Counted from the stretch's first letter, positions 14,622 to 24,079 are shown. The stretch: 64,000 nucleotides of DNA from Melioribacter sp051488685 (GCF_051488685.1 NZ_JBPSEH010000004.1:62001-126000); one strand, 5' to 3'. Notes: a model not told the origin generated them from the letters alone. Numbers and translations: made by a program.

Positions 14622-17090
14622 ATGATGAAAAAATTGAAAAAACATTTAATTGGTTGGACAATTTTTTTGATCCTTACTCTCGTGGTAATTTCTCTTGTGT
14701 CATTTTTTATGATTAAGAGAACTCTGCCTCGATATGACGGAACTGTAGAAAATAATCGGATCGAATCAGACGTGATTGTATATACTGATTCGATGGCAGT
14801 GCCAATGATTATTGCCAGAAGTCAAGAGGATGCCGCTTATACACTTGGATATCTACATGCTCAAGAAAGATTATTCCAGATGGATATCGGACGCAGAGCA
14901 GGAGAAGGCAGACTTAGCGAAATATTCGGCGAAAAAACCGCAGCCTTTGACTTGATGTTTCGCACCGTCGGAATTGCCAGGAACGCATACGAATCTTATA
15001 AACGAATTGATCCGACTACGAAAAAAATATTGATTTCTTACTCAAACGGCGTCAATAAATATATCGAAGAATATAGAGGCAAATACCCGGTAGAATTTGG
15101 TTTACTCGGTTACGAACCGTATAGATGGAGACCTGAACATTGCTTGATAATGGCAAAGATGATGGCATGGGAATTAAATCTCAGCTGGTGGTCAGACGTG
15201 GCTTTTGCACACATAGTACAAAAATTAGGTAAAGAGAAGGCAACGGAGCTATTGCCTAACTACCCTGAAAATGCTCCTTTCATAATTGATGACCGACTTA
15301 ATAGATACTCTGAAGTACCTCTTGCATTAATTAAAACCGATAGGGAATTTAGAAATTTTATTGGCTTTAACGGTACTCACATTGGCTCTAATAGCTGGGT
15401 AATTTCGGCAAAAAGGTCTGCAACGGGAAAACCAATTATTGCAAACGATCCACATCTGGCTTTTTCCGCTCCTGGTAAATGGTACTTTGCATTGATTAGA
15501 TCGAATGAATGGAATGCCGAAGGATTTACCCTGCCGGGCTTGCCTTCTGTCGTTATCGGAAAAAATCGGAATATTGCATGGGCAATGACTAATGTAATGG
15601 CAGACGATTCCGATTTTTATATCGAACAAGTCGATACACTTAACAATCGTTATCTGGTCGACGGAAAGTGGCAGGAACTCGATACCCAAACGGATTCCAT
15701 CTACATCAAAGATAAAGGCTTCTATAAATTCGTTATAAGAAGAACACATCGTGGACCGATTATTTCTGATATTCATCCATACCGTCTCATAAACAAAAAA
15801 AATACAAATCTCAAAATTAGTATGAGATGGACAGGTAACGATTTTACCAACGAAATGCTCTCTTCCATTTTAATTAACCGGGCAAAAAATCGAGAAGAGT
15901 TTGTCGCGGCTCTGAAATATTTTAATGTGCCAGGACAAAATTTTATTTATGCTGATAAAGACGGCAATATCGGTTACATCTGTGCAGTATTGTTACCGCT
16001 ACGCAAGAATACAAGTCCGACATTGATATACGACGGAACAGTTGGAGACTCGGATTGGAGTGGTTTTGTTTCTTACGATTTTATGCCCCGACTTATTAAT
16101 CCTGAAAATGGATTTATTGCATCGGCAAACAATAAAACAATTCGATCTTTCCCTTATCATATTTCGAATATCTGGGAACCATCGTCCCGTATTGAACGGA
16201 TAACACAGCTGCTCGATTCCAAAAGATTGCATACTCCCGACGACTTCCGAAATTATCAAATGGATTTTGTTTCGCCCTATGCTAAGTTTGTTACAGAAAA
16301 TTTATTGAAAGCCTTTCAAAAAGTAAAAGTAAAGGATGCTAATCTTATGCTTGCACTCGATCTATTGCAAAACTGGGATTATAATATGCATCCAGGCAGT
16401 CAAACTCCAGCAATTTATTCTACTTTTCTCTATTTTCTTATTAAGAATACTTTCGAAGACGAATTAGGAACAGAGCTGATTAAAGAATATGTTATGCTTG
16501 CAAATGTACCTTACAGAAAAATTTACGAATTACTTGAAAAGGGTGATAGTTTTTTATTCGACGACCTTAAAACTTCCCGCATCGAAAATAAAGACGATAT
16601 ATTACGAAAAAGTTTGGTCGATGCTCTAAGCTATCTTGAAACTAATTACGGAAAAAATCCTGTGAATTGGCAATGGGGAAAAATGCACACCGTTACGTTC
16701 AAGCATCTGTTCCATGGAGTTTCATCGTTAATAGACAAGTTAATTGACATAGGGCCATATTCAATAGGTGGTGATGGCACTACAGTTTTTAATACTGAAT
16801 ATTCTTTTGTAACATTGTTTGATAATGGACAAACAGAATTAATTAAGAAAGATAAGCCGTTCGAAAATATTTTAGGCCCATCGATGAGATATATCTACGA
16901 TTTTGCAAATCCGGACTATATTAAATTTATAATGCCGACGGGTCAATCGGGAAATTTTATAAGTCCTCATTATAAAGATATGACTGAGAAGTGGTTAAAG
17001 GGAAAGTATCATATCGTTCCAATAAATGAAAAAGAATTTGAGATGAAATCAGTTCATAAGTTAATATTGAAAGCAGGTCAATCTGATTAG
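14622..17090 (+). CDS. Penicillin acylase family amidohydrolase
   Basis: Ntn-hydrolase precursor of 822 residues with an N-terminal hydrophobic helix (about 10-30) for export or anchoring. The alpha-chain region includes DAAYTLGYLHAQERLFQMD and RRAGEGRLSEIFG. The autoprocessing site is GSNSW with Ser256, the predicted beta-chain N-terminal nucleophile. It is followed by ATGKPIIANDPHL and the substrate-pocket region NIAWAMTNVMADD, all typical of the family. The natural substrate is not predictable; homologues cleave beta-lactams, acyl-homoserine lactones or peptides. ATG at 14622 is followed at once by a second ATG, and either could start translation. Confidence 0.88.
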   Translation: MMKKLKKHLIGWTIFLILTLVVISLVSFFMIKRTLPRYDGTVENNRIESDVIVYTDSMAVPMIIARSQEDAAYTLGYLHAQERLFQMDIGRRAGEGRLSEIFGEKTAAFDLMFRTVGIARNAYESYKRIDPTTKKILISYSNGVNKYIEEYRGKYPVEFGLLGYEPYRWRPEHCLIMAKMMAWELNLSWWSDVAFAHIVQKLGKEKATELLPNYPENAPFIIDDRLNRYSEVPLALIKTDREFRNFIGFNGTHIGSNSWVISAKRSATGKPIIANDPHLAFSAPGKWYFALIRSNEWNAEGFTLPGLPSVVIGKNRNIAWAMTNVMADDSDFYIEQVDTLNNRYLVDGKWQELDTQTDSIYIKDKGFYKFVIRRTHRGPIISDIHPYRLINKKNTNLKISMRWTGNDFTNEMLSSILINRAKNREEFVAALKYFNVPGQNFIYADKDGNIGYICAVLLPLRKNTSPTLIYDGTVGDSDWSGFVSYDFMPRLINPENGFIASANNKTIRSFPYHISNIWEPSSRIERITQLLDSKRLHTPDDFRNYQMDFVSPYAKFVTENLLKAFQKVKVKDANLMLALDLLQNWDYNMHPGSQTPAIYSTFLYFLIKNTFEDELGTELIKEYVMLANVPYRKIYELLEKGDSFLFDDLKTSRIENKDDILRKSLVDALSYLETNYGKNPVNWQWGKMHTVTFKHLFHGVSSLIDKLIDIGPYSIGGDGTTVFNTEYSFVTLFDNGQTELIKKDKPFENILGPSMRYIYDFANPDYIKFIMPTGQSGNFISPHYKDMTEKWLKGKYHIVPINEKEFEMKSVHKLILKAGQSD

Positions 17091-17147
17091 CGTATATAAT
17101 TAATTCTAAAAATAGTAAATTTGTTAGAACAAATTAAGCAGGATAAG

Positions 17148-18101
17148 ATGAAAGTAATAGAACATCTTGAAAAATCAAAAGACACATTGATTAGCTTTGA
17201 AATTATTCCTCCCAAAAGAGGAGGGGATATTAAAGAGTTATTAAATGTTCTGGATGATATAGTCAAATACAATCCCCCGTTTATAGACATCACAAGTCAT
17301 CCGGCAGAAGTTATTTATGAAGAGACTCCGAGCGGCGAAATTAAAATGAAAGTAAAAAGGAAAAGACCTGGAACGCTTGGAATTTGTGCTCTAATCCAGA
17401 ATAAGTACAACATCGACGCCGTGCCTCACGTGCTGTGTACCGGATTTACTAAAGAAGAAACTGAGGATTTTTTAATTGAGTTACATTATCTCCAGATTGA
17501 TAATGTGCTCGCAATTCGAGGAGACGATAATGGTTTTAGAAAACCATTGAAGTTTGGTCGAAGTGTTAATGAATATGCGATCGATTTAATTAAACAGATA
17601 AACGATTTAAATAAAGGGAAATATCTCGAAGAAGGATTACTAAATGCCGAGCCGATGGATTTTTGCATTGGTACAAGCGGCTATCCCGAAAAACATTATG
17701 AGGCTCCAAATCTCATTTCAGATATTAAATATACAAAAGCCAAAATTGAAGCAGGCGCTTCGTATATTGTAACTCAAATGTTCTTTGATAATAAGTATTA
17801 TTTCGACTATGTAAAACTTTGTAGACAGGAGGGTATCAACGTTCCGATTATCCCAGGATTGAAAATCATTACATCCAAAAAACACGCTTATTCTTTGCCA
17901 AAGAACTTTTTCATCGACATCCCCAAAGAATTGTCAGAGGAACTTGAAGCTGCCAAACCGGAACATGCACTTGAAATAGGTATTAATTGGGTATACAAAC
18001 AAGTAGAAGAATTGCTTAATAATAATGTTCCGGCAATCCATTTCTATATAATGCAAAATTCAGAACCGATTAAATTATTAATGAAGAAATTAGGTTTCTG
18101 A
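17148..18101 (+). CDS. metF: Methylenetetrahydrofolate reductase
   Basis: TIM-barrel flavoprotein that reduces 5,10-methylene-THF to 5-methyl-THF for methionine synthesis. FEIIPPKRGG contains the family Glu, VLAIRGDD is the FAD/substrate segment, and GASYIVTQMFFDNKYYF is the conserved C-terminal half. ATG at 17148 has AGGA (17140-17143) upstream; an in-frame TTG at 17121 would add nine residues and has no SD. The product of 317 residues is normal for bacterial MetF. The next gene starts one base after the stop. No methionine synthase is in the window. Confidence 0.93.
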   Translation: MKVIEHLEKSKDTLISFEIIPPKRGGDIKELLNVLDDIVKYNPPFIDITSHPAEVIYEETPSGEIKMKVKRKRPGTLGICALIQNKYNIDAVPHVLCTGFTKEETEDFLIELHYLQIDNVLAIRGDDNGFRKPLKFGRSVNEYAIDLIKQINDLNKGKYLEEGLLNAEPMDFCIGTSGYPEKHYEAPNLISDIKYTKAKIEAGASYIVTQMFFDNKYYFDYVKLCRQEGINVPIIPGLKIITSKKHAYSLPKNFFIDIPKELSEELEAAKPEHALEIGINWVYKQVEELLNNNVPAIHFYIMQNSEPIKLLMKKLGF

Positions 18102-18102
18102 A

Positions 18103-19107
18103 ATGCCTACGCCAAGAAATATTAATCTAAAGGTACCTTTACCCCGTAAACTGAGATGGGGGGTAGCAGGGTGTGGTTCTTTTTTGGAAAATGTTTTTTT
18201 GCCTTCCCTTCAAATTGTAAAAAGAAGTCGATTAATCTCGGTTTACAGCCATAGTTTAGATAGAGCTCACGAAATCGCCTTGAAGTTCGGTGCTCCGAAT
18301 TTTTTTGACGATTATCAAAAATTCTTAAATTCAAACATCGATGCTGTTTATATATCCAGTAGAAATAGCGACCATTATTATCAAGTGATCGAAGCTGCGA
18401 AAGCAGGCAAGCATGTATTCTGCGAAAGACCAATTGCTCTTAATTCTACTCAAGCTGAAGAAATGGTCAGGGTTTGTAAAGAAAATAATGTTCAGTTTGC
18501 TATAAATCATATTCATCGTTTTCATCCATTGATATTAAAAGTTAGAGAATTAATCGATAAAAATATTTTAGGTAAACTTGTCTCAATAAATGCTTCGTAT
18601 CATATCGATATGCCACCGGCAGATAATTTCAGATTTAAAAAAGACCTGAGTGGAGGAGGAGTACTGAGGGATACTGGCGCGGTCGTTATCGATTTAATGC
18701 GTTATTTTGGTGGTGAAGTATCCGATATAAAAGGGATTATTGATAATGTTATATATAAAAGCGAAGTGGACGATTTTGCGGCAGCAATTTTTAGATTTGT
18801 AAACGGGGGATATGGAATTTTTAACGTGTCTTACGATACAAAAAAACCGTTTATTCGTCTCGATATTATTGGACTAAATGGTATAATAAATGTTGAAAGT
18901 AATATTGATAAACGAAATCTTGTTACTAAAATTACGATCGATCTGAAGGGACAGGCTAAAATGGTATTCAGAAAAAAATTCAATAAGATTGCTTTCGTCA
19001 TCAGGTCGGTGCAAAAATCTTTCTTGAACAATAAAATTCCCTTAGTAAGCGGTGAAGACGGTATGAGTAATATTCGTATAATCGAAAAAATCGAAAGTCG
19101 ACCTTAA
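18103..19107 (+). CDS. Gfo/Idh/MocA family oxidoreductase with altered EKP motif
   Basis: 334 residues. The N-terminal Rossmann fold has WGVAGCGSF (19-27), and the dinucleotide-linked segment reads GKHVFCERPIAL. The family normally has Glu-Lys-Pro here, where the Lys contacts cofactor and substrate; this protein has Glu108-Arg109-Pro110. The C-terminal domain contains SGGGVLRDTGAVVIDLMRYFGG, as in sugar and inositol dehydrogenases. It starts one base after metF. Substrate unknown; it might be a conventional sugar dehydrogenase with a conservative change, or a non-redox member such as a hydratase/isomerase variant. Confidence 0.82.
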   Translation: MPTPRNINLKVPLPRKLRWGVAGCGSFLENVFLPSLQIVKRSRLISVYSHSLDRAHEIALKFGAPNFFDDYQKFLNSNIDAVYISSRNSDHYYQVIEAAKAGKHVFCERPIALNSTQAEEMVRVCKENNVQFAINHIHRFHPLILKVRELIDKNILGKLVSINASYHIDMPPADNFRFKKDLSGGGVLRDTGAVVIDLMRYFGGEVSDIKGIIDNVIYKSEVDDFAAAIFRFVNGGYGIFNVSYDTKKPFIRLDIIGLNGIINVESNIDKRNLVTKITIDLKGQAKMVFRKKFNKIAFVIRSVQKSFLNNKIPLVSGEDGMSNIRIIEKIESRP

Positions 19108-19208
19108 TGCGTAGTCACCTCTATGCTAAAATCAAAAAACGTTCAGTTAAAATTAATAAGTATGCATAGAAACTCCATAGAATTAATGATATAAAATGGT
19201 ATACACTT

Positions 19209-20213
19209 ATGCAAAATTCCGAAATTAAAATTGTACTACTTGTCGGTGGTGTATCGACTGAAAGAAAAGTTTCAAAGGCAAGCGGTAAATCAATTTATTC
19301 TGCTCTTAAGAATCTCAATTATAATGTAAGTCTAATTGATCCCGCTTACGGTTTGACTCAGCCAGCAGAGGAAGAATTATTTTTCGCAGATGAAGACGTG
19401 GCTCCTTTATCCGTCCAAAATTACATTGACATTGTTAATTCTGAAGCATTTGATAATATCGATGTAGCTTTCCTTGCATTGCACGGCAAATGGGGAGAAG
19501 ACGGTCGTATACAATCTTTGCTTGAAATGAGAAATATTAAGTATACCGGCTCGGGAGTGCTGTCCAGCTCGCTTGCTATGAATAAGTACATGGCAAAAAT
19601 TATGTTTCAACATTACGACGTAAAAACTCCACGATGGTTTATAGTATCACGAAAAGACAACAACGTAGAATTAATTAAGAAGAAAATTGAAAAATTTTTC
19701 GGTCTGCCATGCGTAGTAAAACCTAACGACGAGGGATCTACTGTAGGAATTTCAATCTGTCGTGAATACGTTTCGCTGGAAGGCGCAATTAATAGGGCTT
19801 TCGAATATTCCGACAACGTTTTAATAGAAGAGTTTATTCCGGGTAGAGAACTTACAGTAGGAATTTTTGAAAACAGGGCATTGCCTGTACTCGAAATAAT
19901 TCCACGCTCAGGATTTTATGATTATGAATCAAAATATACATCAGGCAAAAGCGACTATATAGTGCCGGCCAATATTCCTGAAAATGTTGCACGACATATT
20001 CAATCTCAAGCTTTGCTTGCTTATAATTCTGTCGGATGTAGACAATACGCCAGAGTCGATTTCAGAATGACTGAAGATTTCAAAGCCTACTGCCTTGAAA
20101 TCAATACACTTCCCGGAATGACTTCGACAAGTTTATTCCCTAAGATGGCAAATGCAATTGGTATATCGTTCGAAGAGTTGATCGATAGAATTGTTAAATC
20201 TGCGCTGACATGA
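19209..20213 (+). CDS. ddl: D-alanine--D-alanine ligase
   Basis: ATP-grasp ligase that makes D-Ala-D-Ala for peptidoglycan in the cytoplasm. Motifs in order: GGVSTERKVSKASG at the N-terminus, FLALHGKWGEDG, the ATP-grasp Lys segment CVVKPNDEGSTVGI, EEFIPGRELTVGI, and the metal-binding EINTLPGMTSTSLFP near the C-terminus. At 334 residues it is full length. The stop overlaps the ftsB-like start as ATGA, linking wall precursor synthesis to a division gene, a common arrangement. Confidence 0.95.
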   Translation: MQNSEIKIVLLVGGVSTERKVSKASGKSIYSALKNLNYNVSLIDPAYGLTQPAEEELFFADEDVAPLSVQNYIDIVNSEAFDNIDVAFLALHGKWGEDGRIQSLLEMRNIKYTGSGVLSSSLAMNKYMAKIMFQHYDVKTPRWFIVSRKDNNVELIKKKIEKFFGLPCVVKPNDEGSTVGISICREYVSLEGAINRAFEYSDNVLIEEFIPGRELTVGIFENRALPVLEIIPRSGFYDYESKYTSGKSDYIVPANIPENVARHIQSQALLAYNSVGCRQYARVDFRMTEDFKAYCLEINTLPGMTSTSLFPKMANAIGISFEELIDRIVKSALT

Positions 20214-20503
20214 ATAAATATAAAAGTAAGCTGATAAATTTTCTCGTCCTTTTGCTTTTTGTGCTGTTGCTTCTTTATTTATTGTTAAATGAAAATGGTA
20301 TCATTAAGTATCTTAAACTGAGAGGTGAGATAACTGAGCTGGACAATAAAATTTACCAAGCAGAAAAAACCTTATATGATTTACAGAAAGAAATTGATTC
20401 ACTGAAGTATAGCCTCCGAACTATTGAAAAAGTCGCTCGCGAAAAATACCATATGCACAAACCATACGAACAGGAAATATTAATCGAAGAAGATGAAAAA
20501 TAA
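20210..20503 (+). CDS. FtsB/DivIC-type septum formation initiator
   Basis: 97 residues with a short cytoplasmic N-terminus, one membrane helix (FLVLLLFVLLLLYLLL, about 11-26) and a predicted coiled coil (about 30-70). It ends with REKYHMHKPYEQEILIEE, close to the conserved REKYGMVKPGE-type motif of FtsB/DivIC. This divisome protein bridges FtsL and FtsQ. It sits between ddl (4-base overlap) and rarA (11-base overlap). The family is short and divergent, so the name rests on topology and the C-terminal motif. Confidence 0.8.
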   Translation: MNKYKSKLINFLVLLLFVLLLLYLLLNENGIIKYLKLRGEITELDNKIYQAEKTLYDLQKEIDSLKYSLRTIEKVAREKYHMHKPYEQEILIEEDEK

Positions 20504-21788
20504 AACAGAGATACCAAGAATTCCGTTAGCTGAAAGGATGCGCCCACATAGTTTGGATGAGTTTATTGGACAAGAACATCTAGTTGGAAAAGATAAGCCG
20601 ATAAGAGTAATGATCGAGAACAAAATTCCTGCTTCGTTAATTTTGTGGGGGCCTCCAGGATCAGGTAAAACGACGCTTGCGATAATTCTTGCCGAAACTA
20701 CAAATTCCGATTTTTTCCAGCTCAATGCAATATCTTCGGGAGTTAAGGATTTACGTCAGGTAATTGAAAAGGCAAAAGATAATTTTCTCTATAACAAAAA
20801 CACCTTGTTGTTTATTGATGAAATTCACAGATACAACAAATCACAACAGGATGCATTACTTTCATCCGTTGAAAAAGGCGAGATAGTCCTGATAGGTGCA
20901 ACTACTGAAAATCCTTCGTTCGAAATCATACCGCCTTTAAGATCACGCTTGAGAATTTTCGTATTGAATGAATTGAGCAAAGACGATCTAATTAAAATTC
21001 TAAACAGGGCGCTGGAAAAAGATGAATTTTTGTCGTCACTGAGAATCAAGATAGAAAATCCCGACTATTTAATTATCGCATCAGGTGGCGACGCCAGGAT
21101 GATGCTTAATATTTTGGAGGCAGCAGTACTGCACGAAATAGACAAGGAAGAAATATTAATTACCAGAAAAGTTGTTGAAAACGTTTTACAGAAGAAAAAT
21201 ATTTTATACGATAAATCGGGCGAGGAGCATTACAATCTAATATCGGCTTTTATAAAAAGTATACGTGGCTCCGACCCGGACGCAGCAGTTTATTGGCTTG
21301 CTCGTATGCTCGAGGGCGGAGAAGATCCAATGTTTATTGCCAGAAGAATGGTTATTCTGGCGGCTGAAGATATAGGCAACGCAATGCCAAATGCCCTTAT
21401 ATTAGCAGAAGCTGCATTTGAAGCTTGCCATAAAATTGGAATGCCAGAAGCCAGAATTATTCTTTCCCAGTGTGCTACTTATTTGGCTTCGGCTCCTAAG
21501 AGTAATGCAGCTTATTTAGCTATTCAGGAAGCACAAAATGACGTTAGAAATCTACCTCTTTATCCTGTCCCTTTTCATCTTAGAAATGCCCCAACAAAAT
21601 TAATGAAAAATCTCGGTTACGGAAAAGAATATAAGTATCCGCACGATTTCCCCGCTCATTTTTTAGAAGAAAATTATCTACCTGAAGAATTGAAGGGCAA
21701 ACAATATTATCATCCTACTGAAAACGGTCTGGAAAAAAACATTAAAGAAAGACTAAGTTTGATCTGGAAAAAACTGAAAAAATACTAA
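20493..21788 (+). CDS. rarA: Replication-associated recombination protein A (AAA+ ATPase)
   Basis: Clamp-loader-like AAA+ ATPase (RarA/MgsA/WRNIP1) acting at stalled forks. N-terminal PLAERMRPHSLDEFIGQEHL, Walker A GPPGSGKT (53-60), Walker B LLFIDEIHRYNKSQQDALL, sensor GATTENPSFEI and the C-terminal tetramerisation region with AIQEAQNDVRNLPLYPVPFHLRNAPT (broken here as family motifs) are all present. 431 residues, standard length. It overlaps the ftsB-like gene at its start and the convergent dprA by 4 bases at its end. Confidence 0.95.
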   Translation: MKNKTEIPRIPLAERMRPHSLDEFIGQEHLVGKDKPIRVMIENKIPASLILWGPPGSGKTTLAIILAETTNSDFFQLNAISSGVKDLRQVIEKAKDNFLYNKNTLLFIDEIHRYNKSQQDALLSSVEKGEIVLIGATTENPSFEIIPPLRSRLRIFVLNELSKDDLIKILNRALEKDEFLSSLRIKIENPDYLIIASGGDARMMLNILEAAVLHEIDKEEILITRKVVENVLQKKNILYDKSGEEHYNLISAFIKSIRGSDPDAAVYWLARMLEGGEDPMFIARRMVILAAEDIGNAMPNALILAEAAFEACHKIGMPEARIILSQCATYLASAPKSNAAYLAIQEAQNDVRNLPLYPVPFHLRNAPTKLMKNLGYGKEYKYPHDFPAHFLEENYLPEELKGKQYYHPTENGLEKNIKERLSLIWKKLKKY

Positions 21789-22906
21789 ACACTCATAAAT
21801 ATTTTGCCGGGTAATTGCTTAACCAATCCTTTGAATTCCAGCGACAAGAGATGAATTAGGCATTCAGAAGTATTCATTGAAGCCCTGTTTGCTATTATAT
21901 CGATTTGAAGAGCCTCGTTGCCGAGTGCCTCAAGTATTTTTTGTTCAAACAGGGATAATGAAATATGCGAAGTTTTTTCACTTGTCTTTTTTTGTAAACC
22001 AAGCTTATTGCTTAATTCTTCAATTATGTCTTCTCCAGATAAAACTAATTTTGCTTCACCTTTTTGAATTAATAAGTTAGGTCCTTCGGATTGAGGAGAA
22101 TTGACGTTCCCAGGCAGAGCGAAAATTTCTCTGTTTTGGTCGAGTGCATATGCAGCGGTTTGCATTGCTCCTCCATTTGTCCTTGTCTCAATTACCAGGA
22201 CTCCCAAACTTAATCCGGATATAATTCTGTTGCGCCTAGGAAAATTTTGTGCATCTGGTTTGGTTCCAGGTTCAAATTCAGTTATAATTAAACCATTTTC
22301 AGAAATCGACCTGAATAAACGTGCGTTTTCAGGTGGATAAATAACATCAATACCGCTACCAATGACGGCAATTGTTTTGCCTTTGTTGTTAATTGCAGAA
22401 CGATGTGCATATGAATCGATTCCGCGTGCAAGTCCGCTTATTATGGTTAATCCTTTTTTGACCAATTCTGCAGCAAATTTTTCTGCCTGCTGAATACCGT
22501 AGTGAGTTGGCTTGCGTGTTCCAACTATTGCTATTCCATTTTGATTTATATTTTCGAGATTACCGACTATGTATAAAATTAAAGGTGGATAGTAGATATT
22601 TCTTAATAATTCGGGGTACTCTTCATCCCAATAAGTAATTATTTTGCCATTTATTTTTTCTAACAAATTTAGCTCTCTGTTAACTCTGGATTCGATTGAG
22701 TCGATATTCATTGAAGATTTTACTATTCTTTCGGCTAATTTTTTATTTACACCTTCGGTACGTGTGAGATCTGATAAATCAGCCGAAAAAATATCTCGAA
22801 AAGTTTTGAATCGATTAAGTAGCGAAAAAACCTTGTAAGGACCTATACCTTCTATTGAAAGGAGGGTTTTTAAGAAGACTAAGTTATTATATTTTTCGTC
22901 TTGCAA
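21785..22906 (-). CDS. dprA: DNA processing protein DprA/Smf
   Basis: Loads RecA on incoming single-stranded DNA during transformation and also occurs in non-competent species. The N-terminal HhH region LLSIEGIGPYKVFSLLNRF, the Rossmann-fold core IAIVGTRKPTHYG, LARGIDSYAHR and AVIGSGIDVIYPPEN, and a C-terminal winged-helix region are visible in the 373 residues. It is last in a minus-strand run DUF3098 - eutN-like - dprA. Its end overlaps rarA by 4 bases on the opposite strand. Confidence 0.93.
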   Translation of the reverse strand: MQDEKYNNLVFLKTLLSIEGIGPYKVFSLLNRFKTFRDIFSADLSDLTRTEGVNKKLAERIVKSSMNIDSIESRVNRELNLLEKINGKIITYWDEEYPELLRNIYYPPLILYIVGNLENINQNGIAIVGTRKPTHYGIQQAEKFAAELVKKGLTIISGLARGIDSYAHRSAINNKGKTIAVIGSGIDVIYPPENARLFRSISENGLIITEFEPGTKPDAQNFPRRNRIISGLSLGVLVIETRTNGGAMQTAAYALDQNREIFALPGNVNSPQSEGPNLLIQKGEAKLVLSGEDIIEELSNKLGLQKKTSEKTSHISLSLFEQKILEALGNEALQIDIIANRASMNTSECLIHLLSLEFKGLVKQLPGKIFMSV

Positions 22907-22926
22907 ACTAGTGTTTATAAAAATTC

Positions 22927-23202
22927 TTATTCTGCTATATCGATATTATCAACCACTGCAATAATCATAGTATTTACAGGAGCATTCTTATGTCCTAATA
23001 TCTGTTGAACTGCATCGCCTTCTCTGACTACTATAACCTTGTCACCTATTCCGGCGTCGACAACATCTAAAGCAATTATATCATTTTTCCCGATTAAACT
23101 TCCCTCTGGAGAAATTTCATTGACGAGTAGTAACTTATGACCTTTCAGATATCCACTTTTTATTGTAGAAACAATATTTCCTACAACTTTTGCGAGAAAC
23201 AT
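22927..23202 (-). CDS. EutN/CcmL-family microcompartment vertex protein, isolated
   Basis: 91-residue beta-barrel protein matching the pentameric vertex protein of bacterial microcompartments: MFLAKVVGNIVSTIKSGYLKG, LLLVNEISPEG, IALDVVDAGIGDKVIVVREG and a terminal hydrophobic strand. In carboxysomes and metabolosomes these cap the icosahedral shell. No BMC-domain shell proteins or signature enzymes (aldehyde dehydrogenase, diol dehydratase, phosphotransacylase) are in the window. It is either a satellite gene for a compartment encoded elsewhere or a repurposed pentamer. It is 2 bases downstream of the DUF3098 gene and 20 bases upstream of dprA. Confidence 0.88.
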   Translation of the reverse strand: MFLAKVVGNIVSTIKSGYLKGHKLLLVNEISPEGSLIGKNDIIALDVVDAGIGDKVIVVREGDAVQQILGHKNAPVNTMIIAVVDNIDIAE

Positions 23203-23204
23203 TT

Positions 23205-23447
23205 TTATTTCTTTTTAAATAATATTGAAATTGGAATTACAACTACATAAGCGATTAATAAAATAATAGGAGAGAAATTAAGAGCGATAGGATTATCCCA
23301 CGGTGAAATTGACATTAAAAAATAACCAGCAATAATAAGTGCCAAGCCAATTCCGAGAAAAATAAAATTTTGTTTAGTCCAATAATCTTTGAAAGGTGAT
23401 TCGGATTTCTTAAAAGTTACTTTAGAAATTTTCTTTGTCTTCGTCAT
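23205..23447 (-). CDS. DUF3098 membrane protein
   Basis: 80 residues with two hydrophobic segments, IFLGIGLALIIAGYFLMS and FSPIILLIAYVVVIPISILF, and a basic N-terminus. The pattern 'NFIFLGIGLALIIAGYFLMS' split by a short loop with 'NP' is characteristic of DUF3098, a family largely restricted to Bacteroidota and relatives and often found near division genes. Function unknown. It precedes the EutN-like gene by 2 bases. Confidence 0.75.
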   Translation of the reverse strand: MTKTKKISKVTFKKSESPFKDYWTKQNFIFLGIGLALIIAGYFLMSISPWDNPIALNFSPIILLIAYVVVIPISILFKKK

Positions 23448-23470
23448 ATAATCCTCGCAAAGTTTTAAGT

Positions 23471-23504
23471 AAAAAGCCCAGTGTTGGGGGGTGACACTGG
23501 GCCT
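23471..23504 (-). terminator. Intrinsic terminator after the 23583 gene (minus strand)
   Basis: GCCCAGTGT (23476-23484) pairs with ACACTGGGC (23494-23502) around a 9-base G-rich loop. Read on the minus strand, the stem is followed by TTTTT. It separates the small hypothetical gene from the DUF3098-eutN-dprA unit. Confidence 0.75.
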
Positions 23505-23582
23505 TAATACCTCCGGAGTATCAAATAACTCCAGAAGTAAGTACTGAAAATATAAATTTACTTTATGCTTTTGTCAAGTAAT

Positions 23583-23837
23583 TTATTTCTTTGTTTGATA
23601 AATAATTTTGCGTATTGTATCAAACTGAAGGTACGGATATTCCTCGCGGATTAACTCAATTGCTTTAGAGGCTTGAATTTTTTGAGACTTTAATGCATCA
23701 AACTTTTTTCTAATTAAATAATCCCTTACCGATTTTTCATTAATAAATCCGCGTGAATTTAATTTTTCGTAAATATCGTCTGAAATTAAATCGGACAGAG
23801 GGTTTTTGTCATTGAACTTGATATCATTTGGTTTCAT
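23583..23837 (-). CDS. Small hypothetical protein
   Basis: 84 residues, hydrophilic, rich in Lys, Asp and Ile, with no signal peptide or Cys. It begins MKPNDIKFNDKNPLSDLISD and contains short predicted helices (IYEKLNSRGF, VRDYLIRKKFDALKSQK, AIELIREEYPYL). The arrangement could be a small helical adaptor or DNA-binding protein, but no family was recognised. AAAGGG lies about 6 bases upstream of its ATG, and it has its own terminator at 23471, both of which support a real gene. Confidence 0.6.
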   Translation of the reverse strand: MKPNDIKFNDKNPLSDLISDDIYEKLNSRGFINEKSVRDYLIRKKFDALKSQKIQASKAIELIREEYPYLQFDTIRKIIYQTKK

Positions 23838-24050
23838 GACTTTACCCTTTCATAAAAATTTATTTACGTTGTTTTAACTATGGGTGTCGAAAGTTAGTTC
23901 CGCTTAAAAAATACTATGAAGAAATTAATTTTTTTTATAAAAAATTTGCTTAATAAAAAAAAAGACTATATATTTGGTGCTGTTCTTTTTTATATTTTGA
24001 CACGCGTAAAAATAAAATACGAAAAAGAAGTTCTTTTTTTATTGGGGAAC

Positions 24051-24079
24051 TTGACAAATAAAAATAATAACTGTAAGTT
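24051..24079 (+). promoter_or_regulatory. Likely rrn promoter
   Basis: TTGACA (24051-24056), a 17-base spacer and TAAGTT (24074-24079). TAAGTTTC also approximates the Bacteroidota -7 element TAnnTTTG. It lies in an AT-rich region about 94 bases upstream of mature 16S. Confidence 0.6.

Noticed and set aside
22927..23202. A microcompartment operon
   Set aside because: Only the vertex protein is present; no BMC-domain or core-enzyme genes were found in the window.
23500..23545. GGAGT/ACTCC inverted repeat as a riboswitch
   Set aside because: Only five base pairs with an A/T loop, directly beside a clear terminator; no wider structure.
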